Shown piece by piece: positions 47,961-58,029 of a stretch of 64,000 nucleotides of DNA (the first letter of the stretch is position 1; the number at the start of each line of letters is the position of its first letter). A program made the translations under genes and the position numbers. The notes below the pieces were generated by a model, which worked only from the letters and a program-made list of their open reading frames with translations, was not told where the DNA came from and did not search any database. The DNA is taken from contig NZ_CP012850.1 of NCBI RefSeq assembly GCF_000802205.1, positions 248,001 through 312,000 on the forward strand, read 5' to 3'. This DNA is from Candidatus Nitrosocosmicus oleophilus (GTDB lineage Archaea; Thermoproteota; Nitrososphaeria; Nitrososphaerales; Nitrososphaeraceae).

Positions 47961-49944
47961 ATGACTTTAGCTGAATAACCTTCCACAACCTCTTCCAAAA
48001 TCTGACCTGGTTAAGAATTTTCCATTTTCTATACAGCGAGAAAATCAGAAGAGGGTATTAAACGACATATCTGATGCCTTTAAGTCTGGCTATAGATATG
48101 TTTTATTAGAAGCTCCAACAGGATTTGGAAAAAGCGCAGTAGCCATTGCACTAGCGTTGAGCTTGGGTTCAAGCTATATATGCACATCTACCAAAGACCT
48201 GCAGACTCAGTATTCCAATGATTTTCCATATGTGAAGGCAGCTAAGGGAAAAAATAACTTTCCTTGTTTACTAAAGCAAGACTTTGTAGACAATGGAACC
48301 TATCAATGTGGAATATGTGCATCCTCCAATCTAAATGAATGTTACCATACAACTGTTGAATATGGCCAATGTATGACTAACGAATCCTTTAAAGAGGATG
48401 GATGCAGGTATAGGACTTTTGCGAAAGATTATAAGATAATTAATGAAAGAACAAAAGATGAAAAAATATACATTGACAATGACACTAAACAGAAGTATCA
48501 AAAACAACATTCTGAATGGTTACCCATAAGCAAACTTAAGGTAAGAAGAGAGTGGAAGCCTTGTGAATACTTTAATCAATTAAATATTGCATTGGCCTCC
48601 AGTCATTCTATATTTAATTACCCTATCTTTCTTGCCTTCCTACCTTATAATAAGCGCCTCTCGGAAAGGGAACTTCTGGTATTGGATGAAGGTCATCTTT
48701 TAGAAACAGAAATTGTAAAGTTTAGGGGATTGTCAATATCTAAGAAGAGATGGAAACGGTATGTAGGTAATTTTGATATTGTTGATTATGGTTATGACAG
48801 TATAGAAAGATGGATTGATTTTTTAATAGACCTTGAAACCAAAATGTTAATTGCAATTGGCAATGATTCTTTAGCGTCCTCACTGGACACAGAAAGAAGC
48901 ATCAAATTTGATTACTATACGACAAGAAAGATATCATCAGAAAACCTAGATCATAAAAAAAGAATAGTTTCTGCAACTGAATTGTTTGAAAGTGATGAAG
49001 AAATAGCAAAAAAATATGCCAATGTTGAAATTACGTCAAAAGATGATACGAAAACTCTTAGCGATGAGCTTGCTGTTGATGCTCTCAAAGATACAGAAAG
49101 ATTGACGCGAACGATAAACAGCATACTTGCAAATCCTAAAAATTGGATAGTTTCGGATATTAAAAAGGACAATTACAAAATAGAGAAAGTGGAATTAAAA
49201 CCACTAGATATTTCACCATACTGTAAGACTGTTTTTGAAAAGGGATCCAAAACGTTGATAATGAGTGCGACTATCCTAAACAACAAGGCATTTTGCAAAA
49301 GTATTGGTTTAGCTCCCGATGATGTAAAATTTATTCAAGTTGAATCTGATTTTCCAATTGAACATAGAGCGATTTATCCCTTAAATATTGCCTATCTTAA
49401 CTACAGTAACTTACAGTCTATTGATATCATGTCTAAAATTTCTACGACCGTTGACAATTTAATGTCCACTCATAAAAATGATAAAGGAATAATCCATACA
49501 ACATCGTATGAACAGCTTAGCTTTATCAAAGAGAATCTATCTAAGGAAAATACAAGGAGGCTTTTAGTTACTGATCCAGAAATACAAAGGGATGAAGTAA
49601 TATCCCAACATACCTCCAGTCCAAAACCAACCGTACTTATTTCACCCTCACTTCACACAGGACTTGATTTAAAGGATGACCTGTCAAGATTTCAGATTAT
49701 AACTAAAGTTCCATATCCAAATAAAAGTGATAGATGGACTAATGCAAAAAGACAGGTCGATGAAGAATGGTATTATTGGCAGACAGCACTGAGATTGATA
49801 CAGGCATATGGAAGGTCAGTTAGATCTAAAGACGATTGGGCAAGGACATATGTTTTGGACTCGGCTTTTAGCTATTTTGTAAGAAAGAATAGAAATACTC
49901 TGCCCAGTTGGTTTATTCAAGCAATCAAAGGTCAGTGTAGATAG
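47961..49944 (+). CDS. XPD/DinG-like superfamily 2 DNA helicase
   Basis: The frame starting at ATG 48157 lacks Walker A. Coding sequence continues upstream in frame, including EAPTGFGKSAVAIALALSLG from about 48109. ATG 47961 (MTLAE) is reached if one A is dropped from TAAC at 47976-47979, which gives MTLAEYLPQPLPKSDLVKNF, so the real gene is about 660 residues. Four cysteines after residue 90 or so (NFPCLLK, YQCGICASSN, ECYHTT, GQCM) resemble the iron-sulfur domain of XPD. Walker B reads LLVLDEGHLLE, a DEGH variant. C-terminal motifs include TLIMSATIL, SPSLHTGLDLKDD and RLIQAYGRSVRSKDDW. It probably acts in repair or unwinding. Confidence 0.8.
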
Positions 49945-50028
49945 CGTATTTCACCTACCATCTTATTAGATTTACACATCTAACTTATATTCAAAGGATT
50001 ATTGGGCCAGTCAAACAGATTTTATTGT

Positions 50029-50090
50029 TTAGTAACAGTCCCAGTCCGTGGGGATAAGTGCTGATATTGGTGCTTGTAAAGGGATTCTAC
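50029..50090 (+). repeat. dispersed element, type III 3' module
   Basis: AGTAACAGTCCCAGTCCGTG then GGGATAAGTGCTGATATTGG and a GGGATTCTAC end. CTGATATTGG versus CTGATATCGG at 4118 keeps the stem by G-T pairing. It lies in a convergent gap. Confidence 0.8.
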
Positions 50091-50145
50091 AATCTTTTAG
50101 CAATTGTTGGAATATAAAGATTGATAAAATTAACGGGACCAAAAT

Positions 50146-52281
50146 TTAGTGTTGATGAGAGTGGCTTGTTTGTTTTGTAGAGTCTTTTAGTTTTTCGATC
50201 ATAAAGTTGTATATGCTAATTTTCGATGTTAAAATAACTCTTTTTTGTTCATTGGATAAATTGCCTGATATTGTCGTTAGATCTTCAATTTTGTCAATGA
50301 CCTTCTCTACGTCTCCCCAATCATTAATGTCTAAATTTTCGTCGATTTCAAGATCCGCATATTCTTTTATCAATTCTTCTTTAGCTTTGTCTATTTCTTG
50401 GATGACTTTTGTAACTAGGCTAGACTTCCATGCCTTTAGAAACTCGATTCCATTAATTGGAAAATCTCTTGACCTAGGCATCTTTCTCCAGTCATGGTCA
50501 TCTCTTTCTAGACGATCTAGAAAATGATCTATCTTACCTATTGCTCCCTGTGCAGAATGCCAACCGTGTATATGTTTAGGGCTAACAAAGTCAAGGTATT
50601 CTTTAATTTTTAAGAATTGTTCAAATGTAGGTTTTATAGTATTATCATTTGTTCCACTCGCATAGACATATTTCACGTGAAGCCATGGATAGTATCTTGT
50701 ATAATAACTTAATAATTTTGTTACTATATCCTGTATCTCCTCTTTCTCAAGTGTATTTATGTTATCAATGAAATGAGTTTTGACTTCATGAAGTACTCGC
50801 ACGGGTATGTTTATTTGTACATCATGTTTTTCGTCTGAATTTAACTTTATTGAAACATAATTCCCATAATATCTATCCCAGGGTAATTCTCCACTTATTC
50901 TTGTAGGTTCATCTTTTTCGGATTTCTTAGGAAATATAGGATCTACTATTGCTTCGGTGCAATTTTCCAAGTCCACTGTTTTTAAAGAACATTCTATAAT
51001 GCCGCTATCAGAGCTTACATTAGTATCGCTCCATCTGGCAACAGTAGGGGATTTATCATTTGACGGTGAGCTTAAAAGTAACCAAACCCTATCGCCTCGC
51101 GCAAGCTTATTCTTTTTGTAGACTCGCACAAAAATCCTTTCGTTATTTTTTGCTGAACCTAGAGTCAGAAATTTTTGATTATCTTTTAGTATAAGATCAT
51201 ATATTGGTTCTTTCAGAAATGGGGAATTTTCTTGAAAACCTTTTTTTGATACTTTAATGCTAATGCTAAAATCACTGTAATCGTTTTCATATATGACATT
51301 CTCTGGGATACGGAATATGCACACACCTCCATCTCGAGAGATACTTTGTTCATTAATTATGTCAATCAGAATTGGATCAATACCATCTATCGGTTTATCA
51401 TTTTTAAGTAAAACAATTGAGAAGGTATAGTCGGGATAAGGCGTGTGAGCATTATTTATAAATGGCATAAAATTAAGATATCGAACTACGACCAATTTTT
51501 CATACTCAAGAATCTCATATGTTCCTTCCAAATCATCGCGACCAATATCATCAGTTGGCTCAAAACTGGAATCCTGAATGTTAAATACAGTTTTAATTTC
51601 AGTGGGTATGAGAGGATCAAGCAACAAACGCCTACCCTTAATCCTAACCTCTTGTTCGTTTTCAAGGGGAATATCGGGACCTATATATCCATAGACTTTT
51701 CCCTCTAGACTTTTAAAATCAAATGAATTGAGATTAAAATACAGTTTTAAATTGACTTTTCCTTCTGATTCCTTTATAAATCTAGAATTGTTCTCTGTAA
51801 TAAACTCATTTTTTAATTCACTTACTTCATACAAGGATGATTCAAAATCCGCAGACACAACACCTATGTCATCTGCATTTGATCCCCTAATAGCTTTAAA
51901 CAGGTCGGATTGCGTAGCTGTTTCTGTTTTAGCAAGTGTATAATCTAAAACTCTTAGTTCGCCTGCAAACAAACGTCCCCTGATCAAATGAGGTGAAACA
52001 TCAACTAGCATTCCTTTTAACAATAATTCTTTACCAATTATAGGCTCTTCTTTATCATCATAAACAAAATTTCCATCATTATAGGTGACTTTTTTTATAA
52101 AAGTATCATAAAACTCAAATTCAAAGTATCGTAAGGGATCAACTCCTCCTGTAACTTTTTCCTTTACTTCATCAGGAGTCAAATTTGGATCAAAATATTT
52201 TTCTGGTCGCAGTGGGTTGTTATTGTATAATGGCGGATAGACCCTAAATTTCCCGCTAAAATGTAGATATGACATACACAC
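50146..52281 (-). CDS. large tyrosinase-associated protein, unknown
   Basis: 711 residues, soluble. The N-terminus MSYLHFSGKFRVYPPLYNNN resembles proteins encoded next to tyrosinases in bacteria (from memory; no search was run). The first about 500 residues are beta-rich (RGRLFAGELRVLDYT, ILEYEKLVVVRYLNF, ERIFVRVYKKNKLARGDRVW). The last 200 are helical (FLKIKEYLDFVSPKHIHGWH, VIQEIDKAKEELIKEYADLE) and it ends in a His-rich tail SHSHQH. It lies 4 bases downstream of the tyrosinase stop, so it is certainly co-transcribed. A role in copper loading or in holding the oxidase is plausible but not shown. Confidence 0.7.
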   Translation of the reverse strand: MCMSYLHFSGKFRVYPPLYNNNPLRPEKYFDPNLTPDEVKEKVTGGVDPLRYFEFEFYDTFIKKVTYNDGNFVYDDKEEPIIGKELLLKGMLVDVSPHLIRGRLFAGELRVLDYTLAKTETATQSDLFKAIRGSNADDIGVVSADFESSLYEVSELKNEFITENNSRFIKESEGKVNLKLYFNLNSFDFKSLEGKVYGYIGPDIPLENEQEVRIKGRRLLLDPLIPTEIKTVFNIQDSSFEPTDDIGRDDLEGTYEILEYEKLVVVRYLNFMPFINNAHTPYPDYTFSIVLLKNDKPIDGIDPILIDIINEQSISRDGGVCIFRIPENVIYENDYSDFSISIKVSKKGFQENSPFLKEPIYDLILKDNQKFLTLGSAKNNERIFVRVYKKNKLARGDRVWLLLSSPSNDKSPTVARWSDTNVSSDSGIIECSLKTVDLENCTEAIVDPIFPKKSEKDEPTRISGELPWDRYYGNYVSIKLNSDEKHDVQINIPVRVLHEVKTHFIDNINTLEKEEIQDIVTKLLSYYTRYYPWLHVKYVYASGTNDNTIKPTFEQFLKIKEYLDFVSPKHIHGWHSAQGAIGKIDHFLDRLERDDHDWRKMPRSRDFPINGIEFLKAWKSSLVTKVIQEIDKAKEELIKEYADLEIDENLDINDWGDVEKVIDKIEDLTTISGNLSNEQKRVILTSKISIYNFMIEKLKDSTKQTSHSHQH

Positions 52282-52285
52282 TCAC

Positions 52286-53392
52286 CTACTCCATTTTATT
52301 CCCTAGTCTGGAAATATCATATTCAAATGCATCTGGAAATTTATCGTAGTGTCTAGGAATAACCACAGAAGGATCTAGAGAATTTTTTGGTCTTTCCTGT
52401 TCTCTTTGAGGATCCCTATGCCAATTCTCAGGGTATGTCCATGGCCTAACATCAATTACACCTGGTTCTTCTTTCTCCCCTGGCGAGGCATTCTCATTGA
52501 TACCATATGGGTATCCGATGCCGCACCATGGTGATAACATCGTCTTTATTCCTACGACTATGAATGGAGACGTGGATCCTAAAGCCATTGTGTCTTTCTC
52601 GTACCCGTATACGAGTTCAGGATTTAGTCGATATTCATATTCTTTTCCTTTCCGCAATTGCCATGCGGCGAAAAGTCTATCTACATTTGAGTGTATGAGA
52701 AATACAAATGGATCCCTGAAGGCTGTATGCGGATCACCAATGGATCCACCAATATACATGTGAGCATAATCGTGGACGTTCTCAAGTTTAGTTCTCATTT
52801 CGTTGTAACTTGCGGATTCAATTATTTCTTTATCGGAGTGGAATTTGGCTCGTCTTTCTTTGGTTATGTAATCCTTTAGGGTACCTTTCTTTTTTTGTCT
52901 TGTCAAGGCAATAGGAGGATCCGCAGGATTGTCATGGTCTCCGTGTATTGATGCAGATTCTATTCCACGATAGTTATTGCCATTTGGATAGTGATCATAA
53001 AAGCCTGCGCTAAGCCACGGTTCTCCAGCGTCTCCTTGTGAACTGCCCATAAATTGTTCGTTAAAAAGTTCTTCCGGATCCTCGTTCCAATCCCAGTAAT
53101 GGAGTGAAACAGTTTTATCAGCCATTCTTAATAGTCGTTCAAATCTGATACAAAGTTCTCTATGCCATGTCAAAAATGCGGGTCCTCTATGAACATGTGT
53201 TGCCTGATGAATTTCGTCTTGTTTGAACCAATAACTAACTCCACCTGAAAAAGGCTTGTCATTTCTATTACCAGGAAATACAAAATCTTCTTTTGTATTT
53301 AACGCTATAAACGCATTCCTAAGATTATCTCTTTCACTCTGTGGTATAGTCATGATATTCTTACGTACTGGAGGAACAGTAACATCATTCAA
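52286..53392 (-). CDS. tyrosinase (type 3 copper oxidase)
   Basis: 368 residues, no signal peptide. Copper A site: His62 or His66, His68 and His77 (HQATHVHRGPAFLTWHREL), with the nine-residue step from His68 to His77 as in the family. Copper B site: His207 and His211 (VHDYAHMYIGG) and His234 (FVFLIHSNVDRLFAAWQ). All six ligands are present, so the enzyme should oxidise phenols or catechols with O2. Tyrosinases are rare in archaea; transfer from bacteria is the likely origin (inference). First gene of a two-gene operon, divergent from the patatin gene. Confidence 0.9.
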   Translation of the reverse strand: MNDVTVPPVRKNIMTIPQSERDNLRNAFIALNTKEDFVFPGNRNDKPFSGGVSYWFKQDEIHQATHVHRGPAFLTWHRELCIRFERLLRMADKTVSLHYWDWNEDPEELFNEQFMGSSQGDAGEPWLSAGFYDHYPNGNNYRGIESASIHGDHDNPADPPIALTRQKKKGTLKDYITKERRAKFHSDKEIIESASYNEMRTKLENVHDYAHMYIGGSIGDPHTAFRDPFVFLIHSNVDRLFAAWQLRKGKEYEYRLNPELVYGYEKDTMALGSTSPFIVVGIKTMLSPWCGIGYPYGINENASPGEKEEPGVIDVRPWTYPENWHRDPQREQERPKNSLDPSVVIPRHYDKFPDAFEYDISRLGNKME

Positions 53393-53835
53393 AGTGATTT
53401 TCCCTCACTTTTTATTTTATTTCTGTTTTGTAAGTTTAACTTTGGATTGAATATTCTAATAGTATACAAGTTTTCTAAAATATGTTTAACAAAGTTATAG
53501 GATTTTTGTAGTAAATCAACCCTTCCGTATTTGGTACCATATGTCAGGAGATCCATCTCGATGAATATTAACATGATCATTTATAAGATTTTACAATAAT
53601 TTGCAATAGTCTGCAATATACATATATGGCAATAATAGAATTGCGGAAGACAATGAAAGAAATAAAAAATGGTCAATCTGTCTGAAATTTCAAAATTTCT
53701 ATCGCCTTTTCTTTGAATGAATTATTGGCCTGAACTCTTAGAATCGAATTCTAATCTTTATTTTTAAATTGTGGTGATTATTGGCAATATTTAGAAATAT
53801 TAAAAAGAGGGATAAAATAAGAAGTCTTCATTAGA
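53393..53835. other. divergent gap between tyrosinase and patatin genes
   Basis: AT-rich; it must hold promoters for both genes. A minus-strand frame at 53389-53580 (63 residues) overlaps the tyrosinase start by 4 bases but has no protein-like features. No dispersed element here. Confidence 0.4.
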
Positions 53836-55527
53836 ATGTCAAATAACAATAATAAAAAACGACCACAAAGAGCTCTAGTCCTTCAAGGAGGGGGTACACT
53901 GGGAGCGTATGAAGCCGGGGTTATCAAGGTATTATGTGAAAATCTTTTGCAGCAGGACATTGAAAACGGGGATGAGGATGAATTGTTATTTGATATTGTA
54001 GCAGGTACATCAATAGGCGCGATGAATGGAGCAATATTAGTAAGCCAATATTTGGAAACCCACGATTGGAAAATGTCAGTAGATAAGCTTGAAAAATTCT
54101 GGACAGAGCAATTGGCTATAAAATGTATTGACGTTGACCAACTGAGTGCTGGTTGGTTTGAAGAATGGACTAAAAGAACTCCATCCGCAGCTTCCAAGGA
54201 AGCCGCAAGAAGATACTATTCAGTTAAAAAGCTTATTTTGGGCCTAACTCGAAATAATATGTATTATCAATGCGCCACATCAGAAGACAAAAAGTTCTTT
54301 GACAAACCAAACCTTCTTAATACTTGGGGTCTTCATAGCAGTAAGCCATTACAAGATAGTATAGAGAAATATGCAAAATTTCCTATAGCCACAGAATTTT
54401 GTGACAAAAACAAGCCTGAACAACAGCAACGTCAACCACGTCTGCTTGTGTTTAGTGTAGATGCAGCCGAAGGTTTAACGGTAACATTTGATAGCTATCC
54501 AAAAGCGGATGGCTCGAGAAGATCAGAGTACGGTAAAGGATTGGAAAATGTGATCTGCTACAACAAGGGCATCGAAATAGATCATGTTATGGCAAGTGGA
54601 ACACTTCCTAAATTCTATGACTATGAGTCTATACCTCTTTGTACAACAACTAAACAAAAGAGCCAAGATGGAAGATGTAATATAGATACATCTGACAAGG
54701 AGAACATACATTACTTTTGGGATGGAGGAATGTTAAGTAATACGCCATTGAGAGAACTTTTACAGGCTCATCAGGAATATTGGCAAGATAAAGAAGACAA
54801 AATCCCAGACTTGGATGTCTATATAGTAAATGTACATCCGCCAAGGATGGACAATAACATAATTCCTAGGGATTATGATGGAGTAAAGGACAGAGAAAAG
54901 GACATAATCTATGGGGATAGATCTTCACATCACGATGAAAAGATATCGCACATACTAGCGGACTACAACGACTTTGTTATCAAATTAAATGGTCTTGTTG
55001 GTGAGGCCATTTGTAAGGTTAATGATAAGGGATCTAGCGATTCATTAAAAGGAAAACTTGATGATATTTTAACCACAAAAACCAAAAGAAACAACAGAAA
55101 TGGGGAATCGAGAACATATGAAGATCTCATGAGAAGCGGGTTTAGACTAAATAAAGTGACAAGAATAGAGCGGACAAATTACATTAACAGTATCGAGGGT
55201 AAGACAGGTGATTTGACATTTGAGACAATAAAAAAATTGATAAAAGAGGGGGAATGTGATGCATGGTTCTCATTTATCAAAGAACTTATCAATGGATTGG
55301 AGATACAACTTACACATGGTAATTGCATGGATATCAAAGATAGTCTAGTTGATATGCTGGATGAATCCATGCGCAACTTACAAACCAATGACTATGAAGA
55401 TACCAATTCTACAACATATCAAAAGTTAACCGAACTTGCTGAATTGGTAAAATGCCAAGCCAAATTAGAACCGCATAAATATTCCAAACTCCATGAATCG
55501 GTTCTTAAGTTTATATCCACACTATAG
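53836..55527 (+). CDS. patatin-like phospholipase
   Basis: 563 residues. The patatin domain shows the oxyanion hole ALVLQGGGTLGAYEAGVIKV, the nucleophile elbow GTSIGAMNGA (G-x-S-x-G) and the catalytic Asp in HYFWDGGMLSNTPLREL. The dyad is complete, so it should hydrolyse acyl ester bonds of lipids. After residue about 330 (YIVNVHPPRMDNNIIP, then a DGVKDREKDIIYGDR stretch) an extra 230-residue, mostly helical domain has no named relative that I know. An enzyme acting on ester-linked fatty acids is curious in an archaeon with ether lipids. Confidence 0.85.
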   Translation: MSNNNNKKRPQRALVLQGGGTLGAYEAGVIKVLCENLLQQDIENGDEDELLFDIVAGTSIGAMNGAILVSQYLETHDWKMSVDKLEKFWTEQLAIKCIDVDQLSAGWFEEWTKRTPSAASKEAARRYYSVKKLILGLTRNNMYYQCATSEDKKFFDKPNLLNTWGLHSSKPLQDSIEKYAKFPIATEFCDKNKPEQQQRQPRLLVFSVDAAEGLTVTFDSYPKADGSRRSEYGKGLENVICYNKGIEIDHVMASGTLPKFYDYESIPLCTTTKQKSQDGRCNIDTSDKENIHYFWDGGMLSNTPLRELLQAHQEYWQDKEDKIPDLDVYIVNVHPPRMDNNIIPRDYDGVKDREKDIIYGDRSSHHDEKISHILADYNDFVIKLNGLVGEAICKVNDKGSSDSLKGKLDDILTTKTKRNNRNGESRTYEDLMRSGFRLNKVTRIERTNYINSIEGKTGDLTFETIKKLIKEGECDAWFSFIKELINGLEIQLTHGNCMDIKDSLVDMLDESMRNLQTNDYEDTNSTTYQKLTELAELVKCQAKLEPHKYSKLHESVLKFISTL

Positions 55528-55566
55528 AATCGGGGGGCATTGTATAGTTACTCACTGAGAGATCTG

Positions 55567-55622
55567 TGAGTTTGGGCGTGTGGGGACCCGTGCCGATATC
55601 GGTATTTTAGGCAGGATTCTAA
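55567..55622 (+). repeat. dispersed element, type III 3' module
   Basis: TGTGAGTTTGGGCGTGTGGGG then ACCCGTGCCGATATCGG and a GGATTCTAAA end. CCGATATCGG is a perfect palindrome, compared with CTGATATCGG at 4118. A 70-residue frame at 55652-55864 follows but does not look real. Confidence 0.85.
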
Positions 55623-55953
55623 ATTTTATAGGACAAAGTTGAATTTAAAGATTGTCAAATGCCATAATATTGTTGCAATTTACCGAACAAATGTTCTATA
55701 GTTCATTATTTCGGATCGAAAATATTTGCATTTCTAATATACATTGTAGCAAACAAAGAGAATTCTCTTCATATATGGTATATGACGAAAAGATTTTCTT
55801 TGGAAAATTCATAGGACCTTGTGTGATGGAATTAGCAGGCGTAATCTGTTTTATGATCATGTAGGGATTTTATTCTTGTAATTGCATTACCTAATAAATA
55901 AAAATTTAGGATAACCGCAATAGACTATTTGTAAAGTAAGACATAACTACCAG

Positions 55954-57003
55954 CTACTTTGCAATAACATCATCTCTTATATTAGATTCTATCTCACTAT
56001 CGCCTGTGTTACTAGAATCTACCATGTTATCATTAAAATTACCTTTTGGAGTGGGTATTATTCCTGTGTCTGATTCGGCAAGTATTACGTCAGTAGGAAG
56101 TTTTGACTTTGCTATTTGATCACACTTTTTTATCCAGCTATTGCCTCCAAATCCTCCGCTAGCTGAGTTTTTAGTTATTTTTTCTCCAGTAGGTGCAATT
56201 GTAAGAGATATGTCGCCCTTACTTTTTGTATCACCAAGAGGAACATCCTGCCATTTTGCATCAATAGTTAATCCATTCCTCGTTCCATGAAGTACATTGC
56301 TAAACGTATTAAATTCAGGACCTGCGGTAAACACATTTGTTCCAAACCACCAAATGTCATTACCAATTTGTCGAATGTAGTAAAATCCGCCGTCATTGCC
56401 ATTCCATTTTCCGGTTATGTCAGAGGCGCATAATGATATGGATGGTTGGGTAATAATATCAGTATCGATTGGTGGTGCTGTTTTAAGTGTATCAGAATCA
56501 GAATCCCCTGGTGGTTGGGTAATAATATCAGTATCGATTGGTGGTGCTGTTTTAAGTGTATCAGAATCAGAATCCCCTGGTGGTTGGGTAATAATATCAG
56601 TATCGATTGGTGGTGCTGTTTTAAGTGTATCAGAATCCTCAAATTTCTGTCCATTAATGGGATTATCCGAGACATTTGATGAAGAGTTTTGCTGTGGGGG
56701 TTGTTCCTGCTGTGAATCCTGTGATGGTTGTGGGCATTCCTCAGGAAGAGAATCTTGTACATCAGTAGGACAAGGCTGGGGGCAACCATCAGGGCCAGTA
56801 AATGCAGGTCCTAGAATGCCTACGTTCGTACACATACCGGATGGATTTTCATTGTCATCGGCATTTTCGTTACTGGCCTGCACTTGAAAATATTTGTAAA
56901 TTTGATCGAAATTGGGAGATCCCCCAACAAACAAAATCCCTAACAAAAACATACTAATGGCAAAATTGAAAAGAAGATTATTTTTATTATATCTTCCATA
57001 CAT
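55954..57003 (-). CDS. secreted protein with C-terminal GGFGG-type domain and repeat linker
   Basis: 349 residues. A signal peptide (hydrophobic about residues 10-27) is followed by a Pro/Gln/Asp-rich region. This includes three copies of a 23-residue unit (DSDTLKTAPPIDTDIITQPP). The C-terminal domain (about residues 190-297) contains ITGKWNGNDGGFYYIRQIGN, DIWWFGTNVF, FSNVLHGTRNG, AKWQDVPLGD and SASGGFGGNSW. The same domain is found in the next two genes (57222, 58030). Its beta-rich pattern suggests a small beta-barrel (lipocalin/avidin-like) fold, but this is an inference. Confidence 0.7.
   Translation of the reverse strand: MYGRYNKNNLLFNFAISMFLLGILFVGGSPNFDQIYKYFQVQASNENADDNENPSGMCTNVGILGPAFTGPDGCPQPCPTDVQDSLPEECPQPSQDSQQEQPPQQNSSSNVSDNPINGQKFEDSDTLKTAPPIDTDIITQPPGDSDSDTLKTAPPIDTDIITQPPGDSDSDTLKTAPPIDTDIITQPSISLCASDITGKWNGNDGGFYYIRQIGNDIWWFGTNVFTAGPEFNTFSNVLHGTRNGLTIDAKWQDVPLGDTKSKGDISLTIAPTGEKITKNSASGGFGGNSWIKKCDQIAKSKLPTDVILAESDTGIIPTPKGNFNDNMVDSSNTGDSEIESNIRDDVIAK
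56444..56641 (-). repeat. three tandem 69-bp units in the secreted-protein gene
   Basis: Units start at 56444, 56513 and 56582 (+ strand GGTTGGGTAATAATATCAG), almost identical at the base level and in frame (23 codons). The third is shorter at its 3' end. Recent duplication. Confidence 0.85.
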
Positions 57004-57221
57004 ACCAGTCTATTACTGTATGGCTATATAGGCTTTTAGAAATTCCCTGTCACTAAATGATATATCACAAATAGACGTACTATGGATATAATTTCTCAAC
57101 ATCATGATGATTTAGAATGGTCTGATAATGGAGACCATAACTGTCAGATTTAGTGATATTATTTTGGGATAGTTCATTTGAAACGATTACAAGGCTTTAC
57201 ATGGTTAAAGAACTAACATGT

Positions 57222-57782
57222 CTACTTTTCAGGTGTGCCAGAAGTATTAACATCCCCACAGTGAGGCTGTGGTCTCGTTAATTCAGTGCCTCCAAAACCT
57301 CCTGTATCAGAAACTTTTGTTAGCACATCGTAAACAACAGGATTTTTGGCTTTTTCATCGTATTTGGTATATGTTTCGACCACAAGGGCTATTTCGCCAT
57401 TACCATTTGTTTTTCCCATTGGTACATCAGCCCATTTTCCGGAAATAATCCATTTACCGCTTGGATCACCACCTTTCATTTCGCCTTGGAAGACATTGCT
57501 GAACCCGGCTTTTTCTCCTAATGAATTTGATCCAAACCACCAGATCTTTGGAGTAACTCCTGTTCCTGGGAAGCCATTTTGACCTATGAAATATGTTCCG
57601 CCATCATCTCCAATCCATTTGCCAGATAAATTAAATAAGCACTGAGCGTTTGCATTTTGAAAGCCATCTTGTAAGATGAAAAGAAAAAATAATAAAGGAA
57701 GAACAACAGTGACATAGGGTATAAAATTTTTCATTTGAACAGAGAACAAGTTAATTCCATTCGCCATATTATTTCCTAGCAT
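57222..57782 (-). CDS. secreted GGFGG-family protein
   Basis: 186 residues. A signal peptide (about residues 18-46, cleavage after ANAQ) precedes one copy of the domain: LSGKWIGDDGGTYFIGQNGF, KIWWFGSNSL, GFSNVFQGEM, GKWADVPMGKTNGNGEI and DTGGFGGTEL. A short insertion (about residues 130-150) distinguishes it. Two cysteines (CLFNLSG and PHCGD) may link the ends of the domain. Same-strand neighbour of the gene at 55954, but 218 bases apart. Confidence 0.7.
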   Translation of the reverse strand: MLGNNMANGINLFSVQMKNFIPYVTVVLPLLFFLFILQDGFQNANAQCLFNLSGKWIGDDGGTYFIGQNGFPGTGVTPKIWWFGSNSLGEKAGFSNVFQGEMKGGDPSGKWIISGKWADVPMGKTNGNGEIALVVETYTKYDEKAKNPVVYDVLTKVSDTGGFGGTELTRPQPHCGDVNTSGTPEK

Positions 57783-58029
57783 ATTAGCATACCGTAGTCC
57801 AAAATTATTTAAGCTTTTGAAGTTCGTTTGCTATCACGAAAATTGGTAAACCTCATATCTGACATCCTCTAAAGGTATTCAAATATCACATTAAAGTATT
57901 AGAACGTTAATCGGATAAGCAATTACGTACTTTGTCATAGGTGACAGAATTTGACCCTTATTTCCAGTTCGATAGGTAATAATAACTCAATTAAATGCTT
58001 AAATATAACCACATAAGGATAAGTTTAGG

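Noticed and set aside
56396-56887. Long + strand open frame across the repeat-containing secreted gene
   Set aside because: It is the antisense shadow of the repeat units; its protein is a Ser/Gly/Ile repeat without independent features. The same holds for + strand frames over 61085-61970.
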